From Pseudomonas sp. gcc21 (lineage in GTDB: Bacteria > Pseudomonadota > Gammaproteobacteria > Pseudomonadales > Pseudomonadaceae): a stretch of 64,000 nt of DNA. Location of the stretch: assembly GCF_012844345.1 (NCBI RefSeq), contig NZ_CP051625.1, positions 1,550,001-1,614,000 of the forward strand, written 5' to 3'. The position numbers and the translations under genes were made by a program. The first letter of the stretch is position 1. Every line of letters starts with the position of its first letter. Positions 49,745-59,436 of the stretch are shown here, one piece after another. The notes under the pieces were generated by a model that searched no databases, was not told where the DNA came from, and worked only from the letters and a program-made list of their open reading frames with translations.

Positions 49745-50923
49745 TCAGGCAGACAGCTCCTCCAGCGGGCCAAAGAACTCATAACGCTGGTTCTCCGCCG
49801 GCACACCCAATTCGTTCAGCAGCTTGCGACAGGTTTGCATGAACGGCTTGGGCCCGAGGAAATAAACATCCATATCCGGGTCGCTGGGCAGCATCTTGCT
49901 TAGCTTGTCGAGGTCAAAGAACCCCGTAGCGTGCGCCTGGTCATCCGGCAACGGATCGCTGTAGACATAGTGCACATTGAGGTTGTCGTGCTGCGCGGCC
50001 AGCGCATCTACATGATCGCGAAACGCATGATGGCGACTGTTCAGCGCGCCATGCAGGAAATGGACTTCCCGACCACTCTCGAGCGCCGGCTGCAGCATGC
50101 TGACTGCTGGCGTGATGCCGACCCCGCCCGTCAGCAGTACCAGCGGCCGTTTCTGCTGGTTGAGTACGAAGTCGCCGCTCGGTGCAGTCAGCCTGATGGT
50201 GTCGCCAACCTGTATGTGTTCGTGCAGATAGTTGGACACATGCCCGTCGGCTTCGCGCTTGACGCTGATACGGTAATGGCCAACACCGGGCCGATCAGAA
50301 AGTGAATAGTTACGACGCAGGCTTCGCCCGTTCACGTCCACGATCACACAGGTGAACTGCCCGGGGATGAATTCCATCAGCGGGCCGTCATCCGTCGGAA
50401 CCAGGTAGAACGAAGTGATGACTTCACTTTCCTTCTCCTTGCGCTCAACGGTGAAGCTGCGTTCACCACGCCAGCCCCCGGCCTTGTGCTCGTTCTGCTG
50501 ATAGCGCTGCTCTTCGGCAACTATGAAAATCTCTGCCAACTGTCCATAGGCTTCACCCCAGGCCTGCAAGACTTCATCGGTGGCAGCTTCGCCCAGAACT
50601 TCCTTGATTGCGGCCAATAGACACTCGCCGACGATAGGATAGTGGTCCGGCTGGATATTCAGCGATACGTGCTTTTGCACGATCAGCGATACCGCATCGC
50701 CAAGTGCTTCCAGACGGTCGAGGTTGGCTGCGTAAGCGACTACGGCATTGGCCAGTGCCTGGGGCTGAGTGCCCTGACGCTGGTGCGCTTCATTGAAATA
50801 GTCCTTGACCGACGGGTAACGCTCGAACATGAGCGGATAAAAGACCGATGTGATGGTACTGGCGTGCTCCTGCACCGCCGGGAGGGTGGCTGCGATGATG
50901 TCTTTACTGTGTTGTGACAGCAT
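49745..50923 (-). CDS. hmp: Flavohemoprotein Hmp (nitric oxide dioxygenase)
   Basis: Converts NO and O2 to nitrate using NAD(P)H. The 392-residue protein has a globin domain (1-~140) with B10 Tyr29, proximal His85 and Tyr95. A ferredoxin-reductase-like FAD domain follows (RRNYSLSDRPG, with the RxYS motif), then an NAD domain (LVLLTGGVGITPAVSMLQPAL ... FLGPKPFMQTCRKLLNELGV, ending EFFGPLEELSA). It is divergent from norR; the region between holds a sigma-54 promoter, a NorR-type site and an 84-base tandem duplication. Confidence 0.97.
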   Translation of the reverse strand: MLSQHSKDIIAATLPAVQEHASTITSVFYPLMFERYPSVKDYFNEAHQRQGTQPQALANAVVAYAANLDRLEALGDAVSLIVQKHVSLNIQPDHYPIVGECLLAAIKEVLGEAATDEVLQAWGEAYGQLAEIFIVAEEQRYQQNEHKAGGWRGERSFTVERKEKESEVITSFYLVPTDDGPLMEFIPGQFTCVIVDVNGRSLRRNYSLSDRPGVGHYRISVKREADGHVSNYLHEHIQVGDTIRLTAPSGDFVLNQQKRPLVLLTGGVGITPAVSMLQPALESGREVHFLHGALNSRHHAFRDHVDALAAQHDNLNVHYVYSDPLPDDQAHATGFFDLDKLSKMLPSDPDMDVYFLGPKPFMQTCRKLLNELGVPAENQRYEFFGPLEELSA

Positions 50924-50949
50924 GGTCTCTCTCTAGGCTGATTAGTTGT

Positions 50950-51122
50950 AAGAGCGTTAGAGCCGTAGCGCTCGGCTTGTGCCGCTGACAGTCGGCCTGC
51001 CGACGCGGCAGCTGCTCAGGACTCTTGCGTCCAAAGAGCGTTAGAGCCGTAGCGCTCGGCTTGTGCCGCTGACAGTCGGCCTGCCGACGCGGCAGCTGCT
51101 CAGGACTCTTGCGTCCAAAGAG
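50950..51122. repeat. Exact 84-base tandem duplication in the hmp leader
   Basis: 50951-51034 and 51035-51118 are identical over all 84 bases, with partial extension on both sides (one base and four bases). Each unit contains the hairpins CTGCCG-ACG-CGGCAG and GGACTCTTGCGTCC, and can also form GCCG/CGGC pairs. The unit length is a multiple of three. Confidence 0.95.
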
Positions 51123-51131
51123 AAGGATGAA

Positions 51132-51147
51132 AGCACTTACCGTGCCA
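51132..51147 (-). promoter_or_regulatory. Sigma-54 promoter for hmp
   Basis: On the minus strand TGGCACGGTAAGTGCT matches the RpoN consensus, with GG and GC separated by ten bases. It is 209 bases from the hmp start codon. Transcription should begin near 51120, at the edge of the tandem repeat. Confidence 0.75.
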
Positions 51148-51184
51148 GCTAAAACCACGCAGATTTGCACGGCTCGCACGCCGT

Positions 51185-51201
51185 GTTGTCCATAGAACAA
51201 C
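51185..51201. promoter_or_regulatory. NorR/FhpR binding site
   Basis: GTTGTCCATAGAACAAC is a palindrome with the GT-N7-AC core known for NorR. It lies about 38 bases upstream of the hmp -24 element and 38 before the norR start codon, so it may serve hmp activation and norR autoregulation. A weaker GT-N7-AC match is at 51213-51223. Confidence 0.65.
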
Positions 51202-51238
51202 GCATCATCCAAGTTGAAAAGACTACGGGCGTGTCCTT

Positions 51239-52792
<1,554 letters not shown>

Positions 52793-52814
52793 CCTACGCC
52801 AGCTCGGCGCGTCA

Positions 52815-52842
52815 CGCGGACGCCATCGCGACGGCGTCCGCG
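52815..52842. terminator. Hairpin between norR and the OprD gene (REP-like core)
   Basis: A perfect ten-base stem, CGCGGACGCC (52815-52824) and GGCGTCCGCG (52833-52842), lies between two convergent genes. Its GGCGTCC core resembles the family A REP hairpin; the rest of the REP is not present. It has no T tract. Confidence 0.55.
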
Positions 52843-52850
52843 CGATATCG

Positions 52851-54098
52851 CTACCAGATATTGAACGTGTATCCGAGGATAACCCGGTTCTCATCGATGT
52901 CGGTAGTGTGACTGCCACGGTAGGCTACGTTGCGCCATAAGAGGCTAACGCCTTTGAAATGACCGGTCTGTACGGTGTACCCGATGTCCACGTCACGCTC
53001 CCATTCCTTCGCATCAAGACCGCCAATCTCGAAGTTATCACCCCTGACATAGCGCGCCATCAGCTTGAGGCCGGGAATGCCCGCTGCGGCAAAATCGTAG
53101 CTATACCGTACTTGCCAGGAATCTTCCTCGGCCCGTAGAAAGTGCTGGTAGGTTACGGTGTTCAGCGCCCAGGGATCGGTACCGCCCGAAATGAACGGCA
53201 TGCCGGTGTCGCCATCCTGTTCCTGCCAGGCCAGGCCTAGCGCATGCCCCCCGCGAAGCAAAGTGAACATACCCGCCAGGTTCTGGTTGTCGACATTGGT
53301 ACCGCCCTGATCACTGCTGTCGAAGTAGCGGATATCCGAGCGCAGGGTAAGATTCTCGGTCAGTTTCCAGTCATGCAGAATGTTGGCGTAGTGCTGACTG
53401 TAGTTGTCTTGCATCCTGGCGTAGAACCAGGTGCCGGTAAGTGTCGGGCTCGGCTGCCAGGTCGCCCCGGCGTAGTTGAAACGGTTGCTCGCCACGCCGC
53501 CGCTTGAGCCGTCAGCAAACATCACCATATCTTCACGGCTGGATGAATCACGCAAACGGGTGCTGCGAAACTGACCGGCGAGCACGCTCAGATCATCAAT
53601 TTCGTTGAACGCCAGCTGAGCGCCTTCGAAGGTCTGCGGCAATAATCGGGTGTCATTGCGGTAGGCAATCGGCAACAGGGGTTCATGCGTACCCAGGGTA
53701 ACCAGCGACTGCGAGACGCGGGCCTTGGCAGTCAGACCCAGTGAGCTGAAATTGTCGGAGGGTTGCCCTGCCGAGTTGCGCTGCAAGGCACCCGTGCCGC
53801 TGGTGCCATCCCCCGAATCCAGCTTGATGCCCACCAAGCCCAGCGCATCCACACCAAAACCCACAGTGCCCTCGGTGAACCCCGAGTTCAGGCGCAGCAT
53901 GAACCCCTGCCCCCAATCCTCGGCCTTGCTTTGACCGCTCGGGTTGTCCCTGAAATCGCGGTTCATATAGAAGTTGCGGAGCTGCAATTTGAGCGTGCTG
54001 TCGTCGACTAACTCGGCATAGGCGCCAGTCGAATTCAGAATCGTAGCAACGAATGCAAAGACAGAAATAGCTCGCTTCAGGTGCGACAGCACAAACAT
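52851..54098 (-). CDS. OprD-family outer-membrane porin
   Basis: A 415-residue porin with a signal peptide (1-~28, ...NSTGAYA|EL) followed by an 18-stranded-barrel-type sequence and a C-terminal aromatic (GYTFNIW). OprD-family marks are STLKLQLRNFYMNRDF near the N-terminus, WGQGFMLRLNSGFTEGTVGFGVDALGLVGIKLDSG, ARVSQSLVTLGTHEPLLPIAY and LKLMARYVRGDNFE. These porins admit small carboxylates, amino acids or aromatics. It lies next to the cyclohexanecarboxylate genes and has the shared 27-base element in its upstream region, so uptake of an alicyclic acid is a reasonable guess. Confidence 0.88.
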   Translation of the reverse strand: MFVLSHLKRAISVFAFVATILNSTGAYAELVDDSTLKLQLRNFYMNRDFRDNPSGQSKAEDWGQGFMLRLNSGFTEGTVGFGVDALGLVGIKLDSGDGTSGTGALQRNSAGQPSDNFSSLGLTAKARVSQSLVTLGTHEPLLPIAYRNDTRLLPQTFEGAQLAFNEIDDLSVLAGQFRSTRLRDSSSREDMVMFADGSSGGVASNRFNYAGATWQPSPTLTGTWFYARMQDNYSQHYANILHDWKLTENLTLRSDIRYFDSSDQGGTNVDNQNLAGMFTLLRGGHALGLAWQEQDGDTGMPFISGGTDPWALNTVTYQHFLRAEEDSWQVRYSYDFAAAGIPGLKLMARYVRGDNFEIGGLDAKEWERDVDIGYTVQTGHFKGVSLLWRNVAYRGSHTTDIDENRVILGYTFNIW

Positions 54099-54218
54099 GA
54101 TGTTTACCTTTTATTATTGTGTGGAGAGCGACAGAAAAATCGGGAAACGCTGACAACCTACGTGCCAGCGCGGTATCGGTTTTTTCTGGACACAACCAGA
54201 CGTTAAAGTCTCACTCCG

Positions 54219-54245
54219 CATTATGTCAAGATCATTACTTTAATT
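54219..54245. promoter_or_regulatory. Shared BadR-type element upstream of oprD
   Basis: CATTATGTCAA-N8-CTTTAATT, the same pattern and spacing as at 59426-59452. Read on the minus strand it contains TTGACA (54224-54229) as a -35 for the OprD gene; TTAACG, 17 bases further, is a weak -10. It is separated from the upstream badR by a terminator. Confidence 0.6.
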
Positions 54246-54256
54246 TAATTCAGCGC

Positions 54257-54285
54257 AAAAAAAAGACCGGCAACAAAGGCCGGTC
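54257..54285 (-). terminator. Rho-independent terminator after badR
   Basis: On the minus strand GACCGGC (54279-54285 on plus), a seven-base loop and GCCGGTC (54265-54271) are followed by eight T residues (A run 54257-54264). It closes the aliA-badHI-aliB-badR operon before the OprD gene. Confidence 0.9.
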
Positions 54286-54318
54286 AGCAGGGGATTTAAT
54301 GCGATCCCATTTGCAAAA

Positions 54319-54810
54319 TCATTCTTGTTTTATAAGCTGTTCGACCTCTGGCCCGATGCGTTCAAGGGAGACATCCGCCAGGTCTGTTTGAACCCGATTC
54401 AGGTAATGCAACAGGCTCACGGCATCGTCGAAGGGCAGGCTTTTCAAGCCTTGCGCATAGAATTCATAGATTTTCTCCTGTAGCTGCTCCCAGTACTCAC
54501 GACCCTGCTTGGTCATGACTACCAGACGGGCCCGCCCGTCGTCCGGATGGGGTATGCGCAGCACATGCTTGTCACGCTCCATGCGCTTGAGTACGCCGTC
54601 CAGGCTCTGACGACTAACCACGAGATATTCTGTCAACTTGTTGAATGAAATGCCCTGCTCATATCCCTGACGTGACAGCGCTCCGAGCACCGCCCATTGC
54701 ACGGTACTAATGCCCATTTCGTTCTGAACCTGACGCTGCAGAGTGTTCCCCGTCTGGAACAGACGGAAAAACAACCTGTTCGCTACTCCGTCTCGTTCAT
54801 CATGTTTCAT
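54319..54810 (-). CDS. badR: MarR-family regulator, probable BadR
   Basis: A 163-residue winged helix-turn-helix protein: MGISTVQWAVLGALSRQGYEQGISFNKLTEYLVVSRQSLDGVLKRMERDKHVLRIPHPDDGRARLVVMTKQGREYWEQL, with the MarR wing DDGRAR. The start chosen is the ATG at 54810 (GGGGATCT upstream), giving a family-length protein; the frame runs to 54861. It ends the cyclohexanecarboxylate operon, where R. palustris has the MarR repressor badR, which responds to a pathway CoA intermediate. The name rests on context. Confidence 0.78.
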   Translation of the reverse strand: MKHDERDGVANRLFFRLFQTGNTLQRQVQNEMGISTVQWAVLGALSRQGYEQGISFNKLTEYLVVSRQSLDGVLKRMERDKHVLRIPHPDDGRARLVVMTKQGREYWEQLQEKIYEFYAQGLKSLPFDDAVSLLHYLNRVQTDLADVSLERIGPEVEQLIKQE

Positions 54811-54873
54811 AGATCCCCGTTGCTCCGGTATCCGGTCAAGTTTGCCAGCCCCGCACACCACAGCGGCGGAGCG

Positions 54874-56013
54874 TCATTTTTTCAGGGTTTCGCGGGTGAT
54901 GATGTTCTTCATGATCTGTGCGGTGCCATCGCCGATCTGCAAGCCCAGCACGTCACGCAGGCGCTGACCGAAGGGCAGGTCCTCACCGTAACCGGTATGA
55001 CCGTGCGCCAGCAGGCACTGATTGATCACATCGAAGGACAACTTCGGCCCCCACCACTTGTTCATTGCCGCTTCGGTGCTGTGCGGCAGACCATTGTCTT
55101 TCAGCCACAGCGCATTAAAACACTGCAATCGGGCAGCATGCACGAACGTCTGGTATTCGGCTAGCGGGTGGGTCAGCCCCTGGAATCCCGCTAAAGGTTG
55201 CCCGAAAGCCTGACGCTCTGTCAGCCATCGCCAGGTTTCGTCCAGCGACACCTGGGCCAATGCCAGACATTGCAAACCAATCAGCGCACGACTGTAATCG
55301 AAGCCCTGCATCACCTGTTTGAAGCCTTTTCCCTCATCGCCAAGCATATTTGCCGCCGGCACCTCGACGTTATCGAAGAAGATCGAACCGCGCCCAATAG
55401 CCCGCTGGCCGGCGTCTTCAAAACGGGTGGTAGTCACTCCCGGCAAGTCCATCGGTACCAGGAAGGCACTGATGCCGCTGGCGCGCTGTTCGACAGTCCC
55501 GGTGCGGGCAAAAACCACCGCGACGTCGGCCTGGTCAGCCATCGAAATGGAGGTTTTCTCGCCATTGAGCACAAAGACATCGCCACGTCGCTCTGCCTTC
55601 AAACGCAGGTTGGCTGCATCGGACCCGCCCTGCGGCTCGGTCAATGCAATACAGGCTACCTTGCGACCTGCAGTAATAGCGCCTAGCCATTCGCGTGCGA
55701 GATCCGGCGCTGCGTGGCTGGCAATAATCTGGCCATTCAGGGACGTCAACAGCGGAATATAGGCCACGTTGAAATCACCTTTGGCCATTTCCTCGATGAT
55801 AATGCCGCTGGTCATGCAATCCAGATCGCTGCCACCGAATTCTGCGGGCAGCTCTCCGCCGAGAAAACCCATTTCGCCCATCTGCTGGATCGTCTCACGC
55901 TCAATCCTGCCTTCCTTGTCACGCTTGCGGTAACCTGGCGCGAGCACCTCGGCGCTAAACCGCGCGACGCTTTCGCGGATGGCGTTCTGTTCGTCACTGA
56001 ATGCAAAGTTCAT
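54874..56013 (-). CDS. aliB: Cyclohexanecarboxyl-CoA dehydrogenase AliB
   Basis: A 379-residue acyl-CoA dehydrogenase fold enzyme, expected to oxidise cyclohexanecarboxyl-CoA to cyclohex-1-ene-1-carboxyl-CoA. FAD and substrate motifs are ACIALTEPQGGSDAANLRL, LNGEKTSISMADQADVAVVFA and RQAFGQPLAGFQGLTHPLAEY. At the usual catalytic-base position (xxYEGTxQIxR in classic enzymes) it has Asp362 in IGDGTAQIMKNIITR. An Asp here is a feature of alicyclic acyl-CoA dehydrogenases. It lies between badI and badR on one operon, supporting AliB over a generic fatty-acid enzyme. Confidence 0.85.
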   Translation of the reverse strand: MNFAFSDEQNAIRESVARFSAEVLAPGYRKRDKEGRIERETIQQMGEMGFLGGELPAEFGGSDLDCMTSGIIIEEMAKGDFNVAYIPLLTSLNGQIIASHAAPDLAREWLGAITAGRKVACIALTEPQGGSDAANLRLKAERRGDVFVLNGEKTSISMADQADVAVVFARTGTVEQRASGISAFLVPMDLPGVTTTRFEDAGQRAIGRGSIFFDNVEVPAANMLGDEGKGFKQVMQGFDYSRALIGLQCLALAQVSLDETWRWLTERQAFGQPLAGFQGLTHPLAEYQTFVHAARLQCFNALWLKDNGLPHSTEAAMNKWWGPKLSFDVINQCLLAHGHTGYGEDLPFGQRLRDVLGLQIGDGTAQIMKNIITRETLKK

Positions 56014-56070
56014 ATCTGGTCTCCAAACCCGGCTGGGTTTTACCGGCGGCGGACCGCCGGCATCCTGCTG

Positions 56071-56853
56071 TTATTTATAGAATTTGCGGAAGTCGGGCTT
56101 GCGCTTTTCGAGGAAGGCCTTGGCACCTTCCTTCGACTCGTCGGTGTCGTAGTACAGACTCAGCGCCTGCATACCCAGCGCACCGATACCGGCGATATTC
56201 TCGCTGTCGGCGTTGAACGAACGCTTGGCAATCGACAATGCTGTCGGGCTCTTCTCTAGAATCTCGTCGCACCACTTCTGCACTTCAGCGTCGAGCTCGG
56301 ACTGCGGCACAACCGCGTTGACCAGGCCCCATTCAATTGCCTGCTGAGCGGTGTACTTGCGGCACAGGTACCAGATTTCCCGGGCACGTTTTTCACCAAT
56401 AACGCGGGCCAGATAAGCCGTACCAAAGCCCGGATCGACCGAACCGACCTTGGGACCGGCCTGGCCGAAAATGGCGTTATCCGAGGCAATGGTCAGATCA
56501 CATACCACGTGCAGCACATGGCCGCCGCCGATTGCGAAGCCGTTAACGCGGGCGATGACCGGTTTGGGCACCTGACGGATCAGCGTCTGCAGCTCCTCCA
56601 CCGGCAGACCAATGATGCCGCGACCGTCGTACTGACCGTCATGGGCGCCCTGATCACCGCCGGTACAAAAGGCCTTGTCGCCAGCACCGGTGAGTACGAT
56701 CACACCTACATTCTTGTTCCATCCGGCGCGGTTGAAGGCATCCAGCAATTCCATACAGGTCTGGCCACGGAAGGCGTTGTAGCGCTCCGGGCGGTTGAGC
56801 GTGATGGTCGCGACGCCGTCTTTTTCTTCGTAGAGGATATCTTCGTAGTTCAT
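56071..56853 (-). CDS. badI: 2-Ketocyclohexanecarboxyl-CoA hydrolase BadI
   Basis: A 260-residue crotonase-family ring-cleaving enzyme that opens 2-ketocyclohexane-1-carboxyl-CoA to pimeloyl-CoA. It strongly resembles R. palustris BadI by recollection of that sequence: GDKAFCTGGDQGAHDGQYDGRG, VPKPVIARVNGFAIGGGHVLHVVCDLTIAS, FGQAGPKVGSVDPGFGTAYLARVIGEKRAREIWYLCR and YYDTDESKEGAKAFLEKRKPDFRKF. It belongs to the MenB (naphthoate synthase-like) branch. It is 14 bases after badH and precedes aliB by 57. Confidence 0.93.
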   Translation of the reverse strand: MNYEDILYEEKDGVATITLNRPERYNAFRGQTCMELLDAFNRAGWNKNVGVIVLTGAGDKAFCTGGDQGAHDGQYDGRGIIGLPVEELQTLIRQVPKPVIARVNGFAIGGGHVLHVVCDLTIASDNAIFGQAGPKVGSVDPGFGTAYLARVIGEKRAREIWYLCRKYTAQQAIEWGLVNAVVPQSELDAEVQKWCDEILEKSPTALSIAKRSFNADSENIAGIGALGMQALSLYYDTDESKEGAKAFLEKRKPDFRKFYK

Positions 56854-56867
56854 GTTGTTTTCTCCTG

Positions 56868-57635
56868 TTAGCCGGCCATGGTCAGGCCGCCGGATACGCT
56901 GATCACCTGGCCTGTAATGAAATTCGCATCGTCGCTGGACAGCAAAGCAATGATGCCGGGGAAGTCTTCGGGCTGACCGAGGCGCCGCATCGGCACAGCA
57001 TTCTTGAATGCTTCAAGCAGCTTCTCGGGATTGTTGGCAGTGTCCGCCACGCCCTTGAGTAACGCGGTATCCGTCGGGCCGGGGCATACCACATTCACGG
57101 TGACGTTCTTGGTGGCCAGCTCGCGGGCCAGCGTTTTGCTCAGCCCGACCAGCCCGGCCTTGCACGCGGCGTAGACCGCCTCCCCGGAGGAACCCACGCG
57201 CGCTGCGTCGGACGCAATATTGACCACCTTGCCGCCACCCGCCTCGAGCATTTTCGGCAGCACAACGTGATGCATATTCAGCGCACCGGTCAGGTTGATG
57301 GCGATGAGCTGCTCCCACATCTGCGGCTCGGTCTTGAGGAACGGCATGAAGCGATCAAAGCCTGCATTGTTAACCAGTACGGTCGGCACGCCGAAGTCCG
57401 CTTCGATTGCCCCGACAGTGGACTCAATTGCGGCGTAGTCGGTGATATCCGCTGCATAGGCCTTGGCCTTGCCGCCATGCTCGGTGATCAGATCCACAGT
57501 GGCCTGCGCGGCCGCCTGGTCGCGATCAAGCACTGCAACGTTGCAGCCTTCTTCCCCAAAACGAGCACAGACTGCACGGCCGATACCGCCGCCACCGCCG
57601 GTGACAATGACTGTTTTTCCGTTAAGACCTTTCAT
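56868..57635 (-). CDS. badH: 2-Hydroxycyclohexanecarboxyl-CoA dehydrogenase BadH
   Basis: A 255-residue SDR that oxidises 2-hydroxycyclohexane-1-carboxyl-CoA to the 2-keto compound with NAD+. The nucleotide site is TGGGGGIG (12-19); the catalytic set is Ser142 (NIASDAARVGSSGEAV), Tyr155 and Lys159 (YAACK), with the NNAG motif at 89-92. NIASDAARVGSSGEAVYAACK and VNVVCPGPTDTALL match the BadH pattern. It lies between aliA and badI in the operon. Confidence 0.92.
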   Translation of the reverse strand: MKGLNGKTVIVTGGGGGIGRAVCARFGEEGCNVAVLDRDQAAAQATVDLITEHGGKAKAYAADITDYAAIESTVGAIEADFGVPTVLVNNAGFDRFMPFLKTEPQMWEQLIAINLTGALNMHHVVLPKMLEAGGGKVVNIASDAARVGSSGEAVYAACKAGLVGLSKTLARELATKNVTVNVVCPGPTDTALLKGVADTANNPEKLLEAFKNAVPMRRLGQPEDFPGIIALLSSDDANFITGQVISVSGGLTMAG

Positions 57636-57667
57636 GACGAACCTCTCTGTTATCTGGAAATGGGAGC

Positions 57668-59332
57668 TCAGGCGCGTTTGGCCGGTGCGATTTCGATGTC
57701 CTGCGCCATTTCGCGCAGCTTGAATTTCTGGATCTTTCCGGAGGGCGTGCGGGGCAATTCCTGCATCACCTGCAGATGCTCCGGCAGGTAATTGCGCGAT
57801 ACGCCCTGGTTGGATAGGAAGGTCGTCACTTCATCGAGTGTGAGGTCGGTATAACCGTTGTGCAGAGTGACGTAGGCGCACATCCGTTCGCCGAGGCGCT
57901 GGTCGGGACAACCAACCAGGGCGACCGCGGAAATGCCGGGGTGCTTGTAAAGCAGGTTCTCGATCTCCACCACCGGTATGTTCTCGCCGCCACGGATGAT
58001 CACGTCCTTGGTCCGGCCGGTGATACGGATGTAGCCATCCGCATCGATGGTCGCCAGGTCGCCAGTGGCGAACCAGCCTTCGTTATCCACGCTGTAGAGC
58101 TCGGGCCGCTTGAGGTAACCGACAAACAGACTTGCGCCGCGAACCAGAAGATTGCCTTCCTGTCCTGCGCCCAGCTGTTCGTGTTGGTCGTTTTCAACCT
58201 TGACCTCCATATAGGGCAGCGCCACGCCATCGCTATGAATAGAGCGTGATGCATCATCTTCCGGATGGGTCATGGTGACAGCGCCATTCTCAGTCATGCC
58301 CCAGGCGGAAATGATCCTGGCAGGCAGCACGCCCGCAGCACGCTCAACCAGCGCGCCTGGAATAGGTGCCCCGGCGGAAACAAAAATGCGCAGAGAATCA
58401 AGGTTGCCGGTGGCGGTCGGCGCAGTGTCGATCAGATCTGCCAGGAACGGCGTTGAGGCCATGGTGAAAGTCGGTTTCTCAGCCCGCGCGATGCGGCCAA
58501 AGGCTTTCGCATCCCAGATATCCTGCAACACCACCCGTGCCTTGAGGTAGACAGGCATCAGCACGCCATACAAAAAGCCGGTCTGGTGCGCCATCGGCGA
58601 GGACATCATGATCACGTCGTCAGCGTTCAGGTGCAGGCGTTCAGCATAGGGCTGCACGTTGCTGAACAGGGTGTTGGAGGTATGCAGAACACCCTTGGGC
58701 TCGCCGGTCGTGCCCGAGGTAAACAGCAGCTGAATGACATCGTCCGCCGATGGCTTGCGCTCAGCGAACAGCGCCGCGGTGTCGGTTTCCTCTTCCCAGG
58801 CACGATCGAGCAGTACTGTCTCGAAGCTGTCGTCACCCTCGCCACCTATCACCAGAACCTGTTTGAGACTTGGTAGGTCAGCGCGAATGCCCGCGACCAT
58901 GTCCGCGTAATTGAAATTACGGAAGGTTTGCGGCACCACTAATACACGGGTTTCGGCATGGGCCAGCATGAAGCGCAGCTCGCGCTCCCGGAAGATCGGC
59001 ATCAACGGATTGAGCACCGCGCCTATGCGTGCGCAGGCCAGATTCAGAGCGATCATTTCCCACCAGTTCGGCAACTGACAGGACACCACTTCGCCCTTTG
59101 CCACGCCGAGCGCCGCCAACCCTGCCGCCATTCGCCGGGAAATAGCGTCCAGCTGACCATAGGTGAGCTCCGTACGCTCATCAGTGGCTACCCGGTAACT
59201 GACAACCGCTGTGGAATCAGGCGTCTCGGAGACAATATCATCTAGATATTCAGTAATGATCCTGTCATTCCATGCACCAACTCGAATCATCTCTTCCCGA
59301 CGTTCGGCGAAACCAGACGTTGAAATAATCAT
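57668..59332 (-). CDS. aliA: Cyclohexanecarboxylate-CoA ligase AliA
   Basis: A 554-residue ANL-superfamily acyl-CoA synthetase that activates cyclohexanecarboxylate with ATP and CoA. Motifs include IQLLFTSGTTGEPKGVLHTSNT (P-loop A3), GWFATGDLATIDADGYIRITGRTKDVIIRGGENIPVVEIENLL (A7-A8) and PRTPSGKIQKFKL with the C-terminal catalytic Lys. The ATG at 59332 (MIISTSGF) has GGGAG five bases upstream and is preferred over a TTG at 59350. It is the first gene of the minus-strand operon and is divergent from badK. Confidence 0.9.
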   Translation of the reverse strand: MIISTSGFAERREEMIRVGAWNDRIITEYLDDIVSETPDSTAVVSYRVATDERTELTYGQLDAISRRMAAGLAALGVAKGEVVSCQLPNWWEMIALNLACARIGAVLNPLMPIFRERELRFMLAHAETRVLVVPQTFRNFNYADMVAGIRADLPSLKQVLVIGGEGDDSFETVLLDRAWEEETDTAALFAERKPSADDVIQLLFTSGTTGEPKGVLHTSNTLFSNVQPYAERLHLNADDVIMMSSPMAHQTGFLYGVLMPVYLKARVVLQDIWDAKAFGRIARAEKPTFTMASTPFLADLIDTAPTATGNLDSLRIFVSAGAPIPGALVERAAGVLPARIISAWGMTENGAVTMTHPEDDASRSIHSDGVALPYMEVKVENDQHEQLGAGQEGNLLVRGASLFVGYLKRPELYSVDNEGWFATGDLATIDADGYIRITGRTKDVIIRGGENIPVVEIENLLYKHPGISAVALVGCPDQRLGERMCAYVTLHNGYTDLTLDEVTTFLSNQGVSRNYLPEHLQVMQELPRTPSGKIQKFKLREMAQDIEIAPAKRA

Positions 59333-59407
59333 GCTATCTCCCGGTGACAATAATTGTTCTTGTAGGGTCAGACCTGACGCCCAGTAAGGCGCTGCCTGTT
59401 GAACAAA

Positions 59408-59436
59408 ACATTAGGACCACAGGCTCATTATGTCAA
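59408..59436 (-). promoter_or_regulatory. Predicted sigma-70 promoter of aliA
   Basis: On the minus strand TTGACA (59431-59436) and TAATGT (59408-59413) are spaced by 17 bases. The -35 lies inside the shared element. Confidence 0.75.

Larger units (their letters stand above)
50924..51238. other. hmp-norR divergent regulatory region
   Basis: This 315-base region has no gene. Reading towards hmp (minus strand): a NorR-type site at 51185-51201, a sigma-54 promoter at 51132-51147, a predicted start near 51120, then a leader of about 197 bases. Most of that leader is an exact two-copy duplication (50950-51122). The 102-codon minus-strand frame crossing it starts upstream of the predicted transcript start and is probably not a gene. 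Confidence 0.6.

Noticed and set aside
50951..51118. The repeat units as integron attC sites or a GEMM (c-di-GMP) riboswitch
   Set aside because: GCGTTAG looked like an attC end and GGACGCAA like part of GEMM, but the paired RYYYAAC/GTTRRRY ends and the GEMM receptor and loop are not present.
50904..51212. A 102-codon minus-strand frame across the hmp leader with a repeated 28-residue peptide
   Set aside because: It is open only because the 84-base unit is a multiple of three. It starts upstream of the predicted hmp transcript start and runs into hmp. No ribosome site or family match.
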